The notes under the pieces were generated by a model that saw only the letters and a list, made by a program, of their open reading frames with translations, was not told the origin of the DNA and made no database searches. The position numbers and the translations under genes are program-made. From JBFWUW01 sp050247075 (GTDB lineage Bacteria > Planctomycetota > Planctomycetia > Pirellulales > JBFWUW01), in NCBI GenBank assembly GCA_050247075.1, contig JBFWUW010000009.1:65638-129637 (forward strand): DNA of 64,000 nt. The letters are read 5' to 3'. Position 1 is the first letter of the stretch, and each line of letters starts with the position of its first letter. This document shows positions 54,694 to 64,000 of this stretch, in pieces.

Positions 54694-55953
54694 ATGAAGC
54701 AAGTTCTCGCGTTGCTCTCGATATTCATCGCGGCGCAGGCCTCTCTCCATGCCGTCGAGCCGCTAACGGTGGTATCCAGCTTTGAAGGGGCGTCGGTGCG
54801 CGACGTCGAAATCGACGACGCCACGCGGAGCATTCGTTTCGTGCCGGGCGGCGATCCGGTTCGAGGTTGGCCGTGCTGGTGGTACTTTCGAGTAGACGGG
54901 ATCACTCCAGGAGAAACGGTCACCTTGAAGCTGCGCGGCTCGAACGCTACGGTTGAGACACCGGGTGCGGCACTCGGAAAGCCGCTCGCATCAGCTTGGG
55001 CGATGCCGATTCAAGCGACCTTCTCGAACGATGGCGAATCTTGGCGGCACACCGACGACGGAAAGCGGCAAGACGAGTGGATGATCTACACGCTCCAACC
55101 GACGGCCAAATCGATGTTCGTCGCCTGGGGCCCCCCCTACACGCCCAGCACCGCCGCGAAGTTCATCCAGGCGATTAGCGAAAAGTCGCCACACGCCAAG
55201 GCCACCGAGTTGTGCCGTTCGCGCGGCGGCCGCGCCGTCCCGATGCTGCAAGTGCAAGAGGGCGAGAGGACCGAGGAACAACGCTTCGGCGTCTGGGTGC
55301 AGGCGCGGCAACATGCTTGGGAGAGCGGTTCAAGCTGGGTGGCTCAGGGCTTCGCCGAGTGGATTTTGGGCGACAACGCCGATGCGGCGTGGCTTCGTCA
55401 ACATGCCGAGGTCTTCATCGTCCCGATCATGGACGTCGACAACGCCGCCACCGGCAATGGCGGCAAGGATGCAATCCCACACGATCACAACCGCGATTGG
55501 TCCGATCAGCCGCATTGGAGTGAAACGATCGCGGCTCGGAACCGAGTGGCCGACCTGATCGACGCCGGTCGCATGGACGTGTTCCTCGACCTGCACAACC
55601 CCGCGCCGGGTGATCCGACGTTCTTCTACATCCTGTCCAACGATCTGCTGCCAGAAACCATGATCGCCCCGCGGGACCGCTTCATCGAGCTGGCCTACGC
55701 TCGCATCAGTAAAATCAAGCCGCTGATTCCCATGAGCAACAATCCCAAGGTGACCGGTCCCAGCTATCACCCGCTATGGCGAAACATCAGCGCCAACTGG
55801 GTCGCGATGCACGGCAACTCTCACACCGTCAGCCTCTGCCTGGAGACGATCTGGAACTACCAGAACTCCACGAGCGACGGCTATCGCGCCGTCGGCTATA
55901 ACCTGGCCGCCGCCGTCCGCGAGTACCTCGCCGAACGCCCCGCAAAGCCGTGA
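54694..55953 (+). CDS. Exported M14-family zinc carboxypeptidase-like protein
   Basis: 419 residues from ATG 54694 with a signal peptide (MKQVLALLSIFIAAQASLHA). An N-terminal beta domain with RGWPCWWYFRVDGITPGE is like the accessory domain of cytosolic-carboxypeptidase-type M14 enzymes. The zinc site is HAWE (His207, Glu210) with a later His in FLDLHNPAPG (about 301), and the catalytic Glu is in SLCLETIWNY (about 383). The set is complete, so an active metallocarboxypeptidase is likely. It would act on exported proteins or peptides. It follows the beta-helix gene closely. Confidence 0.87.
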   Translation: MKQVLALLSIFIAAQASLHAVEPLTVVSSFEGASVRDVEIDDATRSIRFVPGGDPVRGWPCWWYFRVDGITPGETVTLKLRGSNATVETPGAALGKPLASAWAMPIQATFSNDGESWRHTDDGKRQDEWMIYTLQPTAKSMFVAWGPPYTPSTAAKFIQAISEKSPHAKATELCRSRGGRAVPMLQVQEGERTEEQRFGVWVQARQHAWESGSSWVAQGFAEWILGDNADAAWLRQHAEVFIVPIMDVDNAATGNGGKDAIPHDHNRDWSDQPHWSETIAARNRVADLIDAGRMDVFLDLHNPAPGDPTFFYILSNDLLPETMIAPRDRFIELAYARISKIKPLIPMSNNPKVTGPSYHPLWRNISANWVAMHGNSHTVSLCLETIWNYQNSTSDGYRAVGYNLAAAVREYLAERPAKP

Positions 55954-55973
55954 GAAGTACCACAGCTATTTCT

Positions 55974-56433
55974 CACGACATTCTGTAGTTTTTGCGCGAG
56001 TTCTCGCCACTTCAGCCATATGTCGGCCCGCTGCCGTGGGGTCAAATCAATGGAACGATGCTTTCAGTCGGTATATTCTGGGTGAGTCAACATATGAACG
56101 TGTGCTGAAACTCGACCGATGTGAGTGGGAAAAACCACCCTACCCTACCAGGCAGGCAAGACTGCATTGGACGGTTGCCACGGGCAATCGGCGCGGTGAG
56201 TTGGCGGCTGCGAGCCAGGAGTTTCTGGCCGTTCGGGATCCGATACGAAATAACTTCCTCATGCGAACTCCCTCTCTCTTTGGGAGAGGGCCGGGGTGAG
56301 GGCCGGCTGATGGCGTCCATTTCGCCACTTCCCCCAACCCGCTCCCGGAGTACCGGGAGAGGGAGCCAAAGGGGGAAGTTATTTCGTACCGAATCCTCGG
56401 CGATGGTAGTACTTCAACAGCCCGCCGAGGCGC
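55974..56433 (-). repeat. IS-end repeat, copy A (interrupted)
   Basis: Left copy of the inverted repeat. Shared segments include ggaacga-gctttcagt, aaactcgaccgatgtgagtg, gcaagactgcattggacgg and ggcggctgcgagccaggag. It matches copy B except for a 165-bp insertion at 56236-56400 and a diverged patch near 56010-56035. Its right end runs into the transposase remnant. Confidence 0.8.
56236..56400. mobile_element. Miniature inverted-repeat element (about 165 bp)
   Basis: Its ends are 23-bp terminal inverted repeats with two mismatches: 56236-56258 reads GGATCCGATACGAAATAACT plus TCC, and 56374-56396 is its complement. The core has a REP-like ctccctctct..gggagaggg hairpin. It codes for nothing. Copy B of the flanking repeat lacks it, so the empty site is visible in the same window. 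Confidence 0.8.
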
Positions 56434-56684
56434 TCGCGGCAGATGACCCTCCCGTCGGCCTGGCCAACTTCCAGTCCCGGCTCAATGATCTTGTGCCCCA
56501 GAACTTTGCCCCGCGCGGCCAGTTGGCGTCGCTGGTTGTGGCACAGCAAGATCCGCTTCTTGCCGTGATACTCCCGCAAGACCGCGTTCTCGGTTTGCAC
56601 ATACCTCCAAGGCTGGCTGCTGTTCGCGATTCTTAAGATTGGACCGATCTTAAGGATCTCCCTTGTCCGTGGAATCAGCACCAC
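56379..56684 (-). pseudogene. Internally deleted transposase remnant (integrase type)
   Basis: 101 codons. The first half, ENAVLREYHGKKRILL..QRRQLAARGKVLG, matches the N-terminal region of rve/integrase-core transposases of the kind common in planctomycetes. The second half, VICRERLGGLLKYYHR, matches their C-terminal tail as I remember it. The catalytic DDE core that should lie between is missing, and the end of the frame is supplied by the miniature element. It cannot be active. It marks the inner part of the left IS copy. Confidence 0.65.
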
Positions 56685-56751
56685 CTCATACTACTCTCGA
56701 CCTTGCGTCGGACGGTCGAAATACATGATCGGCTCGTCGAAGGAGAGTACA

Positions 56752-59491
56752 ATGCATAAAAACAGGAGATATTGCCATCATCAAGAAAAGCATACTTCGA
56801 GAACTGTTTGTTGCCGCCGGGTTAGCTTCGTTCGCGTTTTGTAGAATCGCAGCCGCCGAATCGATTTGGATCGAAGCTGAGAATCTCCGAGGCGTACACG
56901 GCTACTGTTTCCCGGACATGGACCAAAAGACCGCCGGTCATTGGGCACTGTCGGGTCCGGGTATCGCTCCCGAATGGACCCAAGGGGGCGAAAGCGAATG
57001 GCTGAGCATTGCCTGCGGGCCGGACGACGCCACGGCCTCCGCCATGGCGAATTTTGAAGTGACCGAGGCCGGCGTGTGGCAACTCTGGGTTCGTTACCGC
57101 GACTGGCGCGGGCAGACCGAAACGTTTGGCGTTCGCCTGGAACAAGCGGGGACCGCGGCCCAACAACTGGAATACGGCCAGAAGCCGGTCGTGGACGAAA
57201 ACGACGAGTTGAAGCTGTACTGGAAGTGGGCCTTCGGCTGGGACAATCGCCCGGTCAAGCTTGCAAAAGGACCGGCGACCTTGACGCTCTTGGCACTGGC
57301 CGCCCAGCCTGGCCATCGTCAGATCGACGCCATCTGCCTGACCACGGATAGCAGCTACCGCCCCTTGCACAAAGACAAGCCCGCGAAACCGGTCTGGAAG
57401 GTTCTCGACGATCTGCGCGACAATCCCCAGGTGGCTCCCTCGCCGCTGGCCGCCCGCCGCGCGGAAGCCACGGTTCCGTCCGCCTGGAAGATTCGCACCC
57501 CGCGCGACAAGGGTTTCGTCTATCTCTGGAACATGAATCCCGACCAGTGGGAAGTAGACCTGGCATCGCAGGATGCCAATCGGATGCTGGTGCCTTACCA
57601 GACCGACCCAGTCATTCTCGCGGACTTCCGCGCGGCCTACGGCGGCAAGATTGACGTGCCGATCTTCTCCGACCCGCGGGTTGCGCCGGCGTTCCATCAT
57701 TCCGGTCCAGAAATTCTCGCCAACCCCGCCTTTGCCGCCTGGCTCGATGCCAACCCCAACCGCATGTGGGGCAACATGCAGAACTATTTTCCGCCCAAGC
57801 CGCTGTCGGCCGAGGCCAAGGCCGCCTGGCCGAAGTATCAAGACCGCTACGTTGGCAACATTGCTGGCGAGAGTCTGGGCTATTTCCAGGACGACCCCAC
57901 GTTCAGTCGAGCCGGACTGCTGGAGGCGATGAAGCCCGTCCAATCGCGCGCCGACGTGTTCCGCATCTTGTCGGAGAAATACGCTACCGGCATTGCCGAA
58001 CGCGAGAAGCTGGTCTGGGGACAAGCTCCCGAACGCCCCTATCGTCTGATTGTTCCCTGCCAATCGGTCGGCATGACCATGTTTGCCCATGCCTGTTTTG
58101 AATGGGGTGCCGATACCGTCGGTTACGAAAGCCACGCCGCGGCACCGGCCGTGCCGATGCGGTTGGCGTTCCTGCGCGGCGCCGCCCGGCAGTTTGGCGG
58201 AGTCACGGCCACCTATCGCTCGGCCGGTCTAGGCGACGCCCACACCCAATTTGGCGAGCGAGGCGAGTATTCCGCCCCCAAGTACGTGTACGACAACTGG
58301 TACGATGTCTGGGCCGGAGCGGGCATGACTTGGTACAAGTTTGATATCTGGCATCAGTATTTCTCCGGCTCCGGAATGTTCTATCACGAACAGGGGTTTG
58401 ACGAGTTCTGGCGTCCGGCTGGCGGGGCGACCCCGCGGAAAGCCATTCAGCTATCGCCCAAGGGCCGACTCGTCGAGCAGTTTCTCAATCTGACCCGGCA
58501 GCATCCCGACCGCGGCGCGCCGTTTACTCCCATCGCGTTTCTTCTTGACCAGGCCCACGGCTGGGACGCCAATCCCAATCATCCCGGCTACTTTGAACTG
58601 GACAACGCCGCCAATCCGGGCGTGCTTGGCCGCAATCGCCACGCGCGGATGCTGCAGGAGTGGTTTCAGGTGGCCTATCATCCGTACGGACCGAAAGACG
58701 CACGGATTAGCACTGGTGTCAGCCCCGTCTTTCTGCCCGGCGTTTTTGGAGACGTATTCGATGTGCTGGTTACAGCTCCCAAGCGCACCGACATCCTCGA
58801 CAACTACCCGGTCGTCGTGCTGAACGGCGAGGTCAGCCTGTCGGAGGAATGGGGCCAAAAACTGGCCGCCTACCTGGAGAGTGGCGGCACGTTGATCGCC
58901 TGCGCCGAGCAACTCCGTGGCCCAGGCGTGGCCGCGCTCAAACTGCCCGACGCTGGCGCAACCGCGGAAGATACCGCATTCCAATGGGTGCCTGCCAACA
59001 AACTGGTAGCCAGCCAGCGATATCGTTACCAGCCGCTGAAAGAAGGTAACCCGCTCTTGAAAGCAACCAACGGCGACACGGTCGCCGCCGTGTACCAACG
59101 CGGCCAAGGCCGGCTGGTTTTCCTGTCGATTCCGCTGGGATTGGGCATCGATCAATCAGCCACGCCGGCGGTAGCGTTGCTGCTGGCCAACGCGCGGCAG
59201 GGGCTTTTGCCGGTCGAGGTCAGCGGCGAAGTGGAATGGCTGCTGAATCGGACCGACAAGGGCTGGATTGTGACTTTGCTGAATCCGGCTGGCTGCAACA
59301 AACCGCAACACGGCGTCCTGCCGACCGACTACGCGCAGCACCGCGCGGTCACACTGCACTCCGAGCAAAAGTGGAGCCAGGCCCAGGAATGGTTCGACGA
59401 CACCACCCTGCCGGTGACCGCGGATAAACGAGGGTCGAGCGTGGAAATCACCGTACCGGCGGGCGGAGTGCGGATTGTCGAGTTACAGTGA
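56752..59491 (+). CDS. Exported glycoside-hydrolase-like protein, start region frameshifted
   Basis: The continuous frame has an ATG only at 56918, but in-frame codons upstream encode a signal peptide (IIKKSILRELFVAAGLASF..AAA) and the mature start ESIWIEAENL. The best start, ATG 56752 with aaggaga 5 nt before it, is in another frame. Removing one A from the A5 run at 56758-56762 joins them as MHKTGDIAIIKKS. The mature protein has a carbohydrate-binding-like N-terminal domain, then a TIM-barrel-like region (FVYLWNMNPDQWEV, GESLGYFQDD, YESHAAAPAVPM, MFYHEQGFDEFW) and a beta-galactosidase-trimerisation-like domain (VVVLNGEVSLSEEWGQKL). It resembles GH42/GH14-like hydrolases, but catalytic residues are unassigned. 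It is the sole cargo of the IS-bracketed block. Confidence 0.75.
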
Positions 59492-59651
59492 CGGTCGCTG
59501 CTGAGGCACGCTGACGTACCGTAAGTTGCGAGAACTCGCGCACCAACCTCCCAAAGGTTGTGGTTGTCTGCACGGTTGGAATGCAACGCCGCTGGGCCTT
59601 CCCGCAAGTCAGACGCCAGCCAACCTTCACCTCAGCCAACCGCCGCCCCTA

Positions 59652-59980
59652 GCGGGCTGTTGAAGTACTACCATTTCCGAACGGCCAGAAACTCCTGGCT
59701 CGCAGCCGCCAACTCGCCGCACCGATTCTCCGTGGCAGCCGTCCAATGCAGTCTTGCCCGCCGCCTGGTGGGGTGGTTTTGTCCACTCACATCGGTCGAG
59801 TTTCAGCGCGTTCATACGTTGCTTCACCCCGAAAATGCCTACCGAAAGCGTCGTTCCATGAACTGGACCCCACGCGGTCGCAGTGCGCGCATCGGCCACC
59901 GCGACTCATGATTTGTCAGCAGGTCCGTTTCCCGGCGGTGGAGGTGGCGAGAACTCGCGCAAAAAGTCCAGAATGTTGTG
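59652..59980 (+). repeat. IS-end repeat, copy B (uninterrupted)
   Basis: Right, inverted copy of the repeat at 55974-56433. It begins with the same transposase-tail codons (GLLKYYH), lacks the 165-bp element and ends with gaactcgcgcaaaaagtcc and cagaatgttgtg. The 160 bp before it (59492-59651), after the hydrolase-like gene, hold only another gcgagaactcgcgca and no gene. The 86 bp after it, up to 60066, show nothing. Confidence 0.8.
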
Positions 59981-60066
59981 ATTCGCAGCAGGGATGATCT
60001 CATACCTGCAAATACGCCTACTACTAGCGACCGGCTTGGCAGAGTTAAACCAGAATTGCGTCTGAG

Positions 60067-61542
60067 CTAACCTCCACAGCCGCCACAACCGCCGCCACAA
60101 CCGCCGCCACAACCTCCCCCACAACCACTTCCGCTCGTTCCGCAACCGCCGCCGCTGGACGACAAGTCACCACCCCCACAGGCTCGCGGCAGCATGGCAT
60201 GTACGTTGGCCAACGGCCCAAAGGCCAGTGTGCCGACGCCGAACAGTCCGACCGCCGTTGCAAGCTGTGCGGGTGACAGGCCCGTCACCGTGGACTTGGT
60301 CGGCCGCGATTGTATTGCCCGTACGGACTTCAGCATGGCTTCTCCGGTGGCCGACAATCGCCCCTTGGCCATTAAAAACCCCAAGGCCGCCGCGCCCGTC
60401 GCCAGGCAGGCAAAAATCAGAATGCCCACTGGTCGGCCGCGTTCCAACCCCACCGAGATCTTGGCCAGTCCCAACAACAACGGCGAGAACATGATCAGGC
60501 TGGCCAGCATGTGGCGCCCGGGCAGCGGTCCCGTTTGCAGGAGGCCACGCGATTTCAGACTGGCCTCGATCTCGCGCGCAATCGGAAGTCCGGTCGCGCC
60601 CAACGGAGCGAAGTTCTTGGCTGGCAAGGCTGCCTGGCTCAAGGCCCGTTCCAGGCGCGGTGCTTCGCTTGGCAACGGCTTGCCTTGGCAAATCCTGGTG
60701 GACGACTTTGTGAAGACTCCCAACGTCTTGCTATCTTCCGTCTCCAGTCGTAGCGTACCGGCTTGTATCATCGCCGCAAAGGCGGCATGCACGGTACGCT
60801 CGCAGCCGGCGGCCAGGCAAGCCACTTCGTAAGGATCGAGAGGAGCTTGAGTCTCCAAATCTTCTGCCTGGGGAGCAAGCAAGATGCGGGTGAGCAAGGC
60901 CAGCAGCGCTGCCGCAATCGCCACCGCGAAATAGACCGCCAGAAATTGAGGGCCTTTTAGGTCAAGCGGGTTCCAGGCCAACGCCACGGGCAAGCCCGCC
61001 AGCCCGAGTGCAAACAGCGACTTCCCTTGCGATGGCACCCGCGGCCAAAATGGCAGGCGCGGCTTGGGCACAATCCAATACCGCGCGGTATTTACGTTTA
61101 CTTGCTGCAAGTCTTCGCCGAACCGCTGCTCTGCATGCGACCAGATATCGCCCGGCGGTTCGCAATCGAAACACTGTCGATAGCTCTCCAACGTCTGGTT
61201 GTAAAGATCGACGAACCTGGCTTGCTCGGCAGCCCCTCCCTTGGTCGGCCCGTGATGCAATGGCCGTCCAAGTATATTGCCGCATAGGTTGTCCCAATAC
61301 GAACGGGTGTACGTTAAGTGCAGATGCCAGGCCTGATCTACCTGCTCGGAAGGGGAGACCACATGCCCGGCTTCCACTGCCAGGTACAAGAATCTCTTGT
61401 ACTCCCCAATCACTCGCTCGGCATATTCGGCGCTCCAACCATTTTCGCGGGCCAGTCGCCGTGAGAAGGGTAACAGCGTGCCAGGCTCGTCAAATTGAAA
61501 AGCAAGCAGCCGTTCGAGAAGCCCTTGTTGCGAAGCGTTCAT
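60067..61542 (-). CDS. TIGR04222-type Gly/Cys-rich membrane protein
   Basis: 491 residues from ATG 61542, with aggaggg close upstream. The N-terminal part (about 1-150) has the cytoplasmic motif VDQAWHLHLTYTRSYWDNLC seen in glycine-rich-domain proteins. Transmembrane helices follow (FALGLAGLPVALAW, FLAVYFAVAIAAALLALL), then a soluble loop (DPYEVACLAAGCERTVHAAFAAM) typical of TIGR04222, two more helices and a last hydrophobic stretch. The C-terminus is a Cys/Gly run (CGGGCGGGCGGGCGG), the family's hallmark. The function is unknown. It is divergent from the sigma factor/kinase pair, with which it may share regulation. Confidence 0.88.
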   Translation of the reverse strand: MNASQQGLLERLLAFQFDEPGTLLPFSRRLARENGWSAEYAERVIGEYKRFLYLAVEAGHVVSPSEQVDQAWHLHLTYTRSYWDNLCGNILGRPLHHGPTKGGAAEQARFVDLYNQTLESYRQCFDCEPPGDIWSHAEQRFGEDLQQVNVNTARYWIVPKPRLPFWPRVPSQGKSLFALGLAGLPVALAWNPLDLKGPQFLAVYFAVAIAAALLALLTRILLAPQAEDLETQAPLDPYEVACLAAGCERTVHAAFAAMIQAGTLRLETEDSKTLGVFTKSSTRICQGKPLPSEAPRLERALSQAALPAKNFAPLGATGLPIAREIEASLKSRGLLQTGPLPGRHMLASLIMFSPLLLGLAKISVGLERGRPVGILIFACLATGAAALGFLMAKGRLSATGEAMLKSVRAIQSRPTKSTVTGLSPAQLATAVGLFGVGTLAFGPLANVHAMLPRACGGGDLSSSGGGCGTSGSGCGGGCGGGCGGGCGGCGG

Positions 61543-61901
61543 GATAGCCCTCCTAGGGAAAGGAATCTGATTCAACACTCTCCACCTACATCAGCGACGT
61601 CGGAGGTCGCGGCGCTCACGAAAACCTTGGCCGGCGTCTAACTCGATGGTACGATTGAGACGCAAGGTCTTACTGAGGAAGGGCATACAACACGAAAAAC
61701 GCCCCAGGAATAAAACGGACTGCGTTTCAGGCGGTAGAGTAAGCCCGGTGCTTTGTCAAAGCTTGCGTTAGGGATTGCAGGGAAAACGGGTAGTCCTGGC
61801 GGCTGGCCGTCCTAGACCCTCCAAAACTAAACTTGACCAACACGACTAACGACAAATCAAGAGCCACGCCAGCAGCGTATTCGCGAGGGATCGTTGGCCA
61901 C
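61543..61901. other. Divergent promoter region
   Basis: 359 bp between the TIGR04222 gene and the sigma factor gene. A TTG-started extension of the sigma frame from 61833 exists but has no ribosome binding site or family similarity. No hairpin or RNA gene is evident. Confidence 0.45.
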
Positions 61902-62534
61902 ATGAACCTCCACCAGACTTTCGGGCCCGGACTGGTTGACTTGGCGGTGGCAGGCGACCGTGTTGCGTTAGAGCGGCTGCTACTGGCTCACTACGACGAC
62001 TTGGCGCGGCGGATCGGCGGCAAACTGCCGCCACGTTTGAGGTCGACGCTAGCCGTCGAGGACATTTTGCAGCTCACTTTTTTTCAGGCGTTCCGCGACA
62101 TCAGCCGTTTTGAACAGCGGTCTGATGCAACCTTTGGCGATTGGTTGACGCGAATCGCCGAGAATCGGCTGCATGACGCCATCAAACAGCACGATTGTCA
62201 GAAACGTGGCGGCGAATTGCAGCGCGTGGAAGATGCCGTCTGTGCCGATGGCAGCATCTCCTCGCTGTGGGATTGGATCGCAACCGGCGACAGTTCTCCT
62301 GGCAGTGTCGTGGCCCGGGGCGAGGCGCTGCAAGCCTTACAAGCTGCCTTGGACTCGCTGTCGACGGATCAGCGCGCGGCGATTCAAATGCGGTTGCTCG
62401 AAGGCAAGTCGTTGGAGGAAACAGCCACGGCCCTAGGACGAACTCCCGATGCCATCCGTGGATTGGTGCATCGCGGCAAACAAGAATTGCTGATTGCGAT
62501 GGGTCGGGCTTCGCGGTGGCTCAAAACCAAGTAA
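61902..62534 (+). CDS. ECF-family RNA polymerase sigma factor
   Basis: 210 residues from ATG 61902, where gaggga about 11 nt upstream supports the start. Region sigma2 is seen in LRSTLAVEDILQLTFFQAFRDISRFE and FGDWLTRIAENRLHDAIK (about 45-95), and sigma4 in LSTDQRAAIQMRLLEGKSLEETATALGRTPDAIRGLVHRGKQ (about 150-195), with a helix-turn-helix that reads the -35 element. No anti-sigma factor gene is adjacent; the kinase gene starts 5 bp downstream, matching the planctomycete ECF groups coupled to Ser/Thr kinases. It probably directs a small regulon under kinase control. Confidence 0.93.
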   Translation: MNLHQTFGPGLVDLAVAGDRVALERLLLAHYDDLARRIGGKLPPRLRSTLAVEDILQLTFFQAFRDISRFEQRSDATFGDWLTRIAENRLHDAIKQHDCQKRGGELQRVEDAVCADGSISSLWDWIATGDSSPGSVVARGEALQALQAALDSLSTDQRAAIQMRLLEGKSLEETATALGRTPDAIRGLVHRGKQELLIAMGRASRWLKTK

Positions 62535-62539
62535 ACGCC

Positions 62540-64000
62540 ATGAGCGATGAACAGGCTGCTTCCAGCCAACCTGACCTCGACACGGAGATTCAGCGCGTTG
62601 TCGATCAAGTTCTGCTGCGCAGGAACCGCGGAGAGCAAGTCTCGGATGACGCTCTCTGCCAGGAATTTCCTCATCTATTGCCTAAGTTGACCGTAGAACT
62701 GCGCAAGTTGGAAGTTATCGCGCGCGCTAGAGAGCAATGGCAGCAGCCGGCTTCCCACCACACCGAACCGAAGGTGGACGAAACGGCCGACTACCCGCCC
62801 CCGCGGCAATCAGCGACTCGCCAGTCGCGCTCGCTGCACATTCGCTGCCCTTTGTGCCACGAACCGCTGGCGATTCTTGCCGATCAACCGCTCGACGATC
62901 TGGCTTGCACGGCCTGTCGCGGTCGTTTCAGCCTGGCGGGCGATGATCCGGAATTGAAGGATCAGCAGCCGGTCACCCGGATTGCACATTTTGAATTGCT
63001 GCAACGTCTGGGGATGGGTAGCTTTGGCACGGTCTGGAAGGCCCGCGACGTGCAGTTGGATCGCACCGTCGCCCTGAAAATACCGCGGCGGGGGCAATTG
63101 GATCCCAGCCAGGTCGAGGAATTTCTGCACGAGGCCCGCGTCGCCGCCAGGCTGAGGCATCCGCACATTGTCAGTGTGCATGAGATCAGCCGTGATGGTG
63201 ACAACGTTTATATCGTGAGCGACCTGGTGGATGGTGTCTCGCTGGAGGCGTTTAAGAATCAGAAGCATTTGGCCCAAAGAGAAACGGCCCAGTTGCTGGC
63301 CACCGTCTGCGACGCGCTACACTTCGCCCATCGGGCGGGTATCGTGCATCGCGATCTCAAGCCGGGAAACATCCTTGTCGATGCCCAGGGGCAGCCGCAC
63401 ATTGCCGACTTCGGTCTGGCCAAGCGCGTGCATGAGGAAGTCGAGATCAACATGCAGGGAGAGATTCTCGGCACGCCAGCCTACATGTCTCCCGAGCAGG
63501 CTCGCGGCGATGCCCACCTGGCCGATCACCGCACCGACGTTTACGCGGTGGGCGTAATGTTGTTTGAGTTGCTGACCGATTTTCTTCCTTTTCGCGGCAA
63601 CGTGGTGGCTTTAACGCAGCACGCCATTCACACTGAGCCCCCCAGCCCGCGCCGACTAAATGCCACCATATCGCGCGATTTGGAAACGATCTGTCTGAAG
63701 TGTCTGGAGAAAGATCCTGCCCGGCGATATGCCTCGGCCGAAGATCTGGCCGCCGAACTGCGCCGCTTTCTGGCAGGCGACGAAATCCTGGCACGGCCCA
63801 TTTCTCGCGGCGAGCGCCTGTGGCGTTGGTGCCGCAAAAACCCGCGCGTTCCCACGCTCTCGGCGGCCCTGTTATTGGTGGCGCTGCTGGCCTATGGGCT
63901 GGCGTGGGTCTGGATTGAACATCAACTTGTCGAAACCGATCGCACGCTGACCGAACGCGCACTGGCCAATGTCCGCTTCACCACCGAGTCCGTTGCCGCG
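62540..64000 (+). CDS. Membrane-anchored Ser/Thr protein kinase with zinc ribbon (3' end beyond window)
   Basis: The frame is open from ATG 62540 to the right edge (486 codons visible). An N-terminal region of 95 residues precedes a zinc ribbon with CPLC and CTAC (103-126). The kinase domain (about 150-410) is complete: glycine loop LGMGSFGTVWKARD, Lys180 in VALK, catalytic HRDLKPGN near 270, DFGLA near 290, GTPAYMSPEQ and an Arg after RGDAHLADHRTD. A transmembrane helix follows (VPTLSAALLLVALLAYGLAW, about 435-455), and the start of an extracytoplasmic sensor part is cut off. It is 5 bp after the ECF sigma gene, so the kinase likely controls that factor. Confidence 0.95.
   Translation, partial: MSDEQAASSQPDLDTEIQRVVDQVLLRRNRGEQVSDDALCQEFPHLLPKLTVELRKLEVIARAREQWQQPASHHTEPKVDETADYPPPRQSATRQSRSLHIRCPLCHEPLAILADQPLDDLACTACRGRFSLAGDDPELKDQQPVTRIAHFELLQRLGMGSFGTVWKARDVQLDRTVALKIPRRGQLDPSQVEEFLHEARVAARLRHPHIVSVHEISRDGDNVYIVSDLVDGVSLEAFKNQKHLAQRETAQLLATVCDALHFAHRAGIVHRDLKPGNILVDAQGQPHIADFGLAKRVHEEVEINMQGEILGTPAYMSPEQARGDAHLADHRTDVYAVGVMLFELLTDFLPFRGNVVALTQHAIHTEPPSPRRLNATISRDLETICLKCLEKDPARRYASAEDLAAELRRFLAGDEILARPISRGERLWRWCRKNPRVPTLSAALLLVALLAYGLAWVWIEHQLVETDRTLTERALANVRFTTESVAA

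Larger units (their letters stand above)
55974..59980. mobile_element. Composite-transposon-like block bracketed by inverted IS ends
   Basis: The sequence at 55974-56433 reappears inverted at 59652-59980 with high identity over most of its length. Both outer ends carry the same terminal stretch (cacgacattctg at 55974 against cacaacattctg read backward from 59980, then ttttgcgcgagttctcgcc). Between them lie an insertion-sequence remnant and one cargo gene, the glycoside-hydrolase-like gene. The design is that of a composite transposon whose copies have decayed. I see no convincing target-site duplication. Confidence 0.55.

Overview
The window is high-GC bacterial chromosome and reads as a planctomycete, probably of the Pirellulales. 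The evidence is the density of lineage-typical families: two DUF1592-type cytochrome c proteins with paired DUF1552 proteins, a DUF1501 protein, a DUF1559 pseudopilin-like protein, a sulfatase, zinc-ribbon von Willebrand proteins, an ECF sigma factor next to a Ser/Thr kinase, and long gene-poor spacers with small palindromic or heptameric repeats. No rRNA, tRNA or CRISPR was found. Start codons were chosen from signal peptides, ribosome binding sites and family lengths.

Layout. 1-9.9 kb: two secreted or anchored VWA proteins flank a two-domain esterase; then a second esterase, an arylsulfatase and an ATP-grasp ligase. 10-17 kb: a GT39-like membrane glycosyltransferase, a small His/Cys-rich secreted protein, a DUF1559 protein, an unknown membrane protein, two lipoproteins and biotin synthase (bioB). 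18-24 kb: a beta-helix protein, a PQQ-type beta-propeller, a very Cys-rich exported protein with a clean terminator, and a disordered Arg-rich protein. 24-27 kb: two adjacent genes equivalent to the two halves of cyanobacterial AgrE/ArgZ (arginine to ornithine to proline). 27-33.4 kb: one 2128-residue exported protein of unknown function. 33.7-41.4 kb: a membrane protein overlapping a TiaS-like domain protein, a DUF1854 protein coupled to an ABC exporter, and a LolD/MacB-like ABC pair. 42-56 kb: catabolic or exported proteins (DUF1592/DUF1552 pairs on both strands, a hydrolase, DUF1501, beta-helix, M14 peptidase). 56-60 kb: a glycoside-hydrolase-like gene bracketed by inverted insertion-sequence remnants, one of them hit by a 165-bp miniature element. 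60-64 kb: a TIGR04222-type Gly/Cys-rich membrane protein, then an ECF sigma factor and a kinase that runs off the right edge.

The most unusual items are the Cys-rich protein (about 31% Cys), the giant exported protein, the split arginine-catabolism pair, the heptanucleotide arrays that abut three start codons, and the transposon-like block at 55974-59980 with a filled and an empty miniature-element site and a likely frameshift in the cargo gene's signal peptide.
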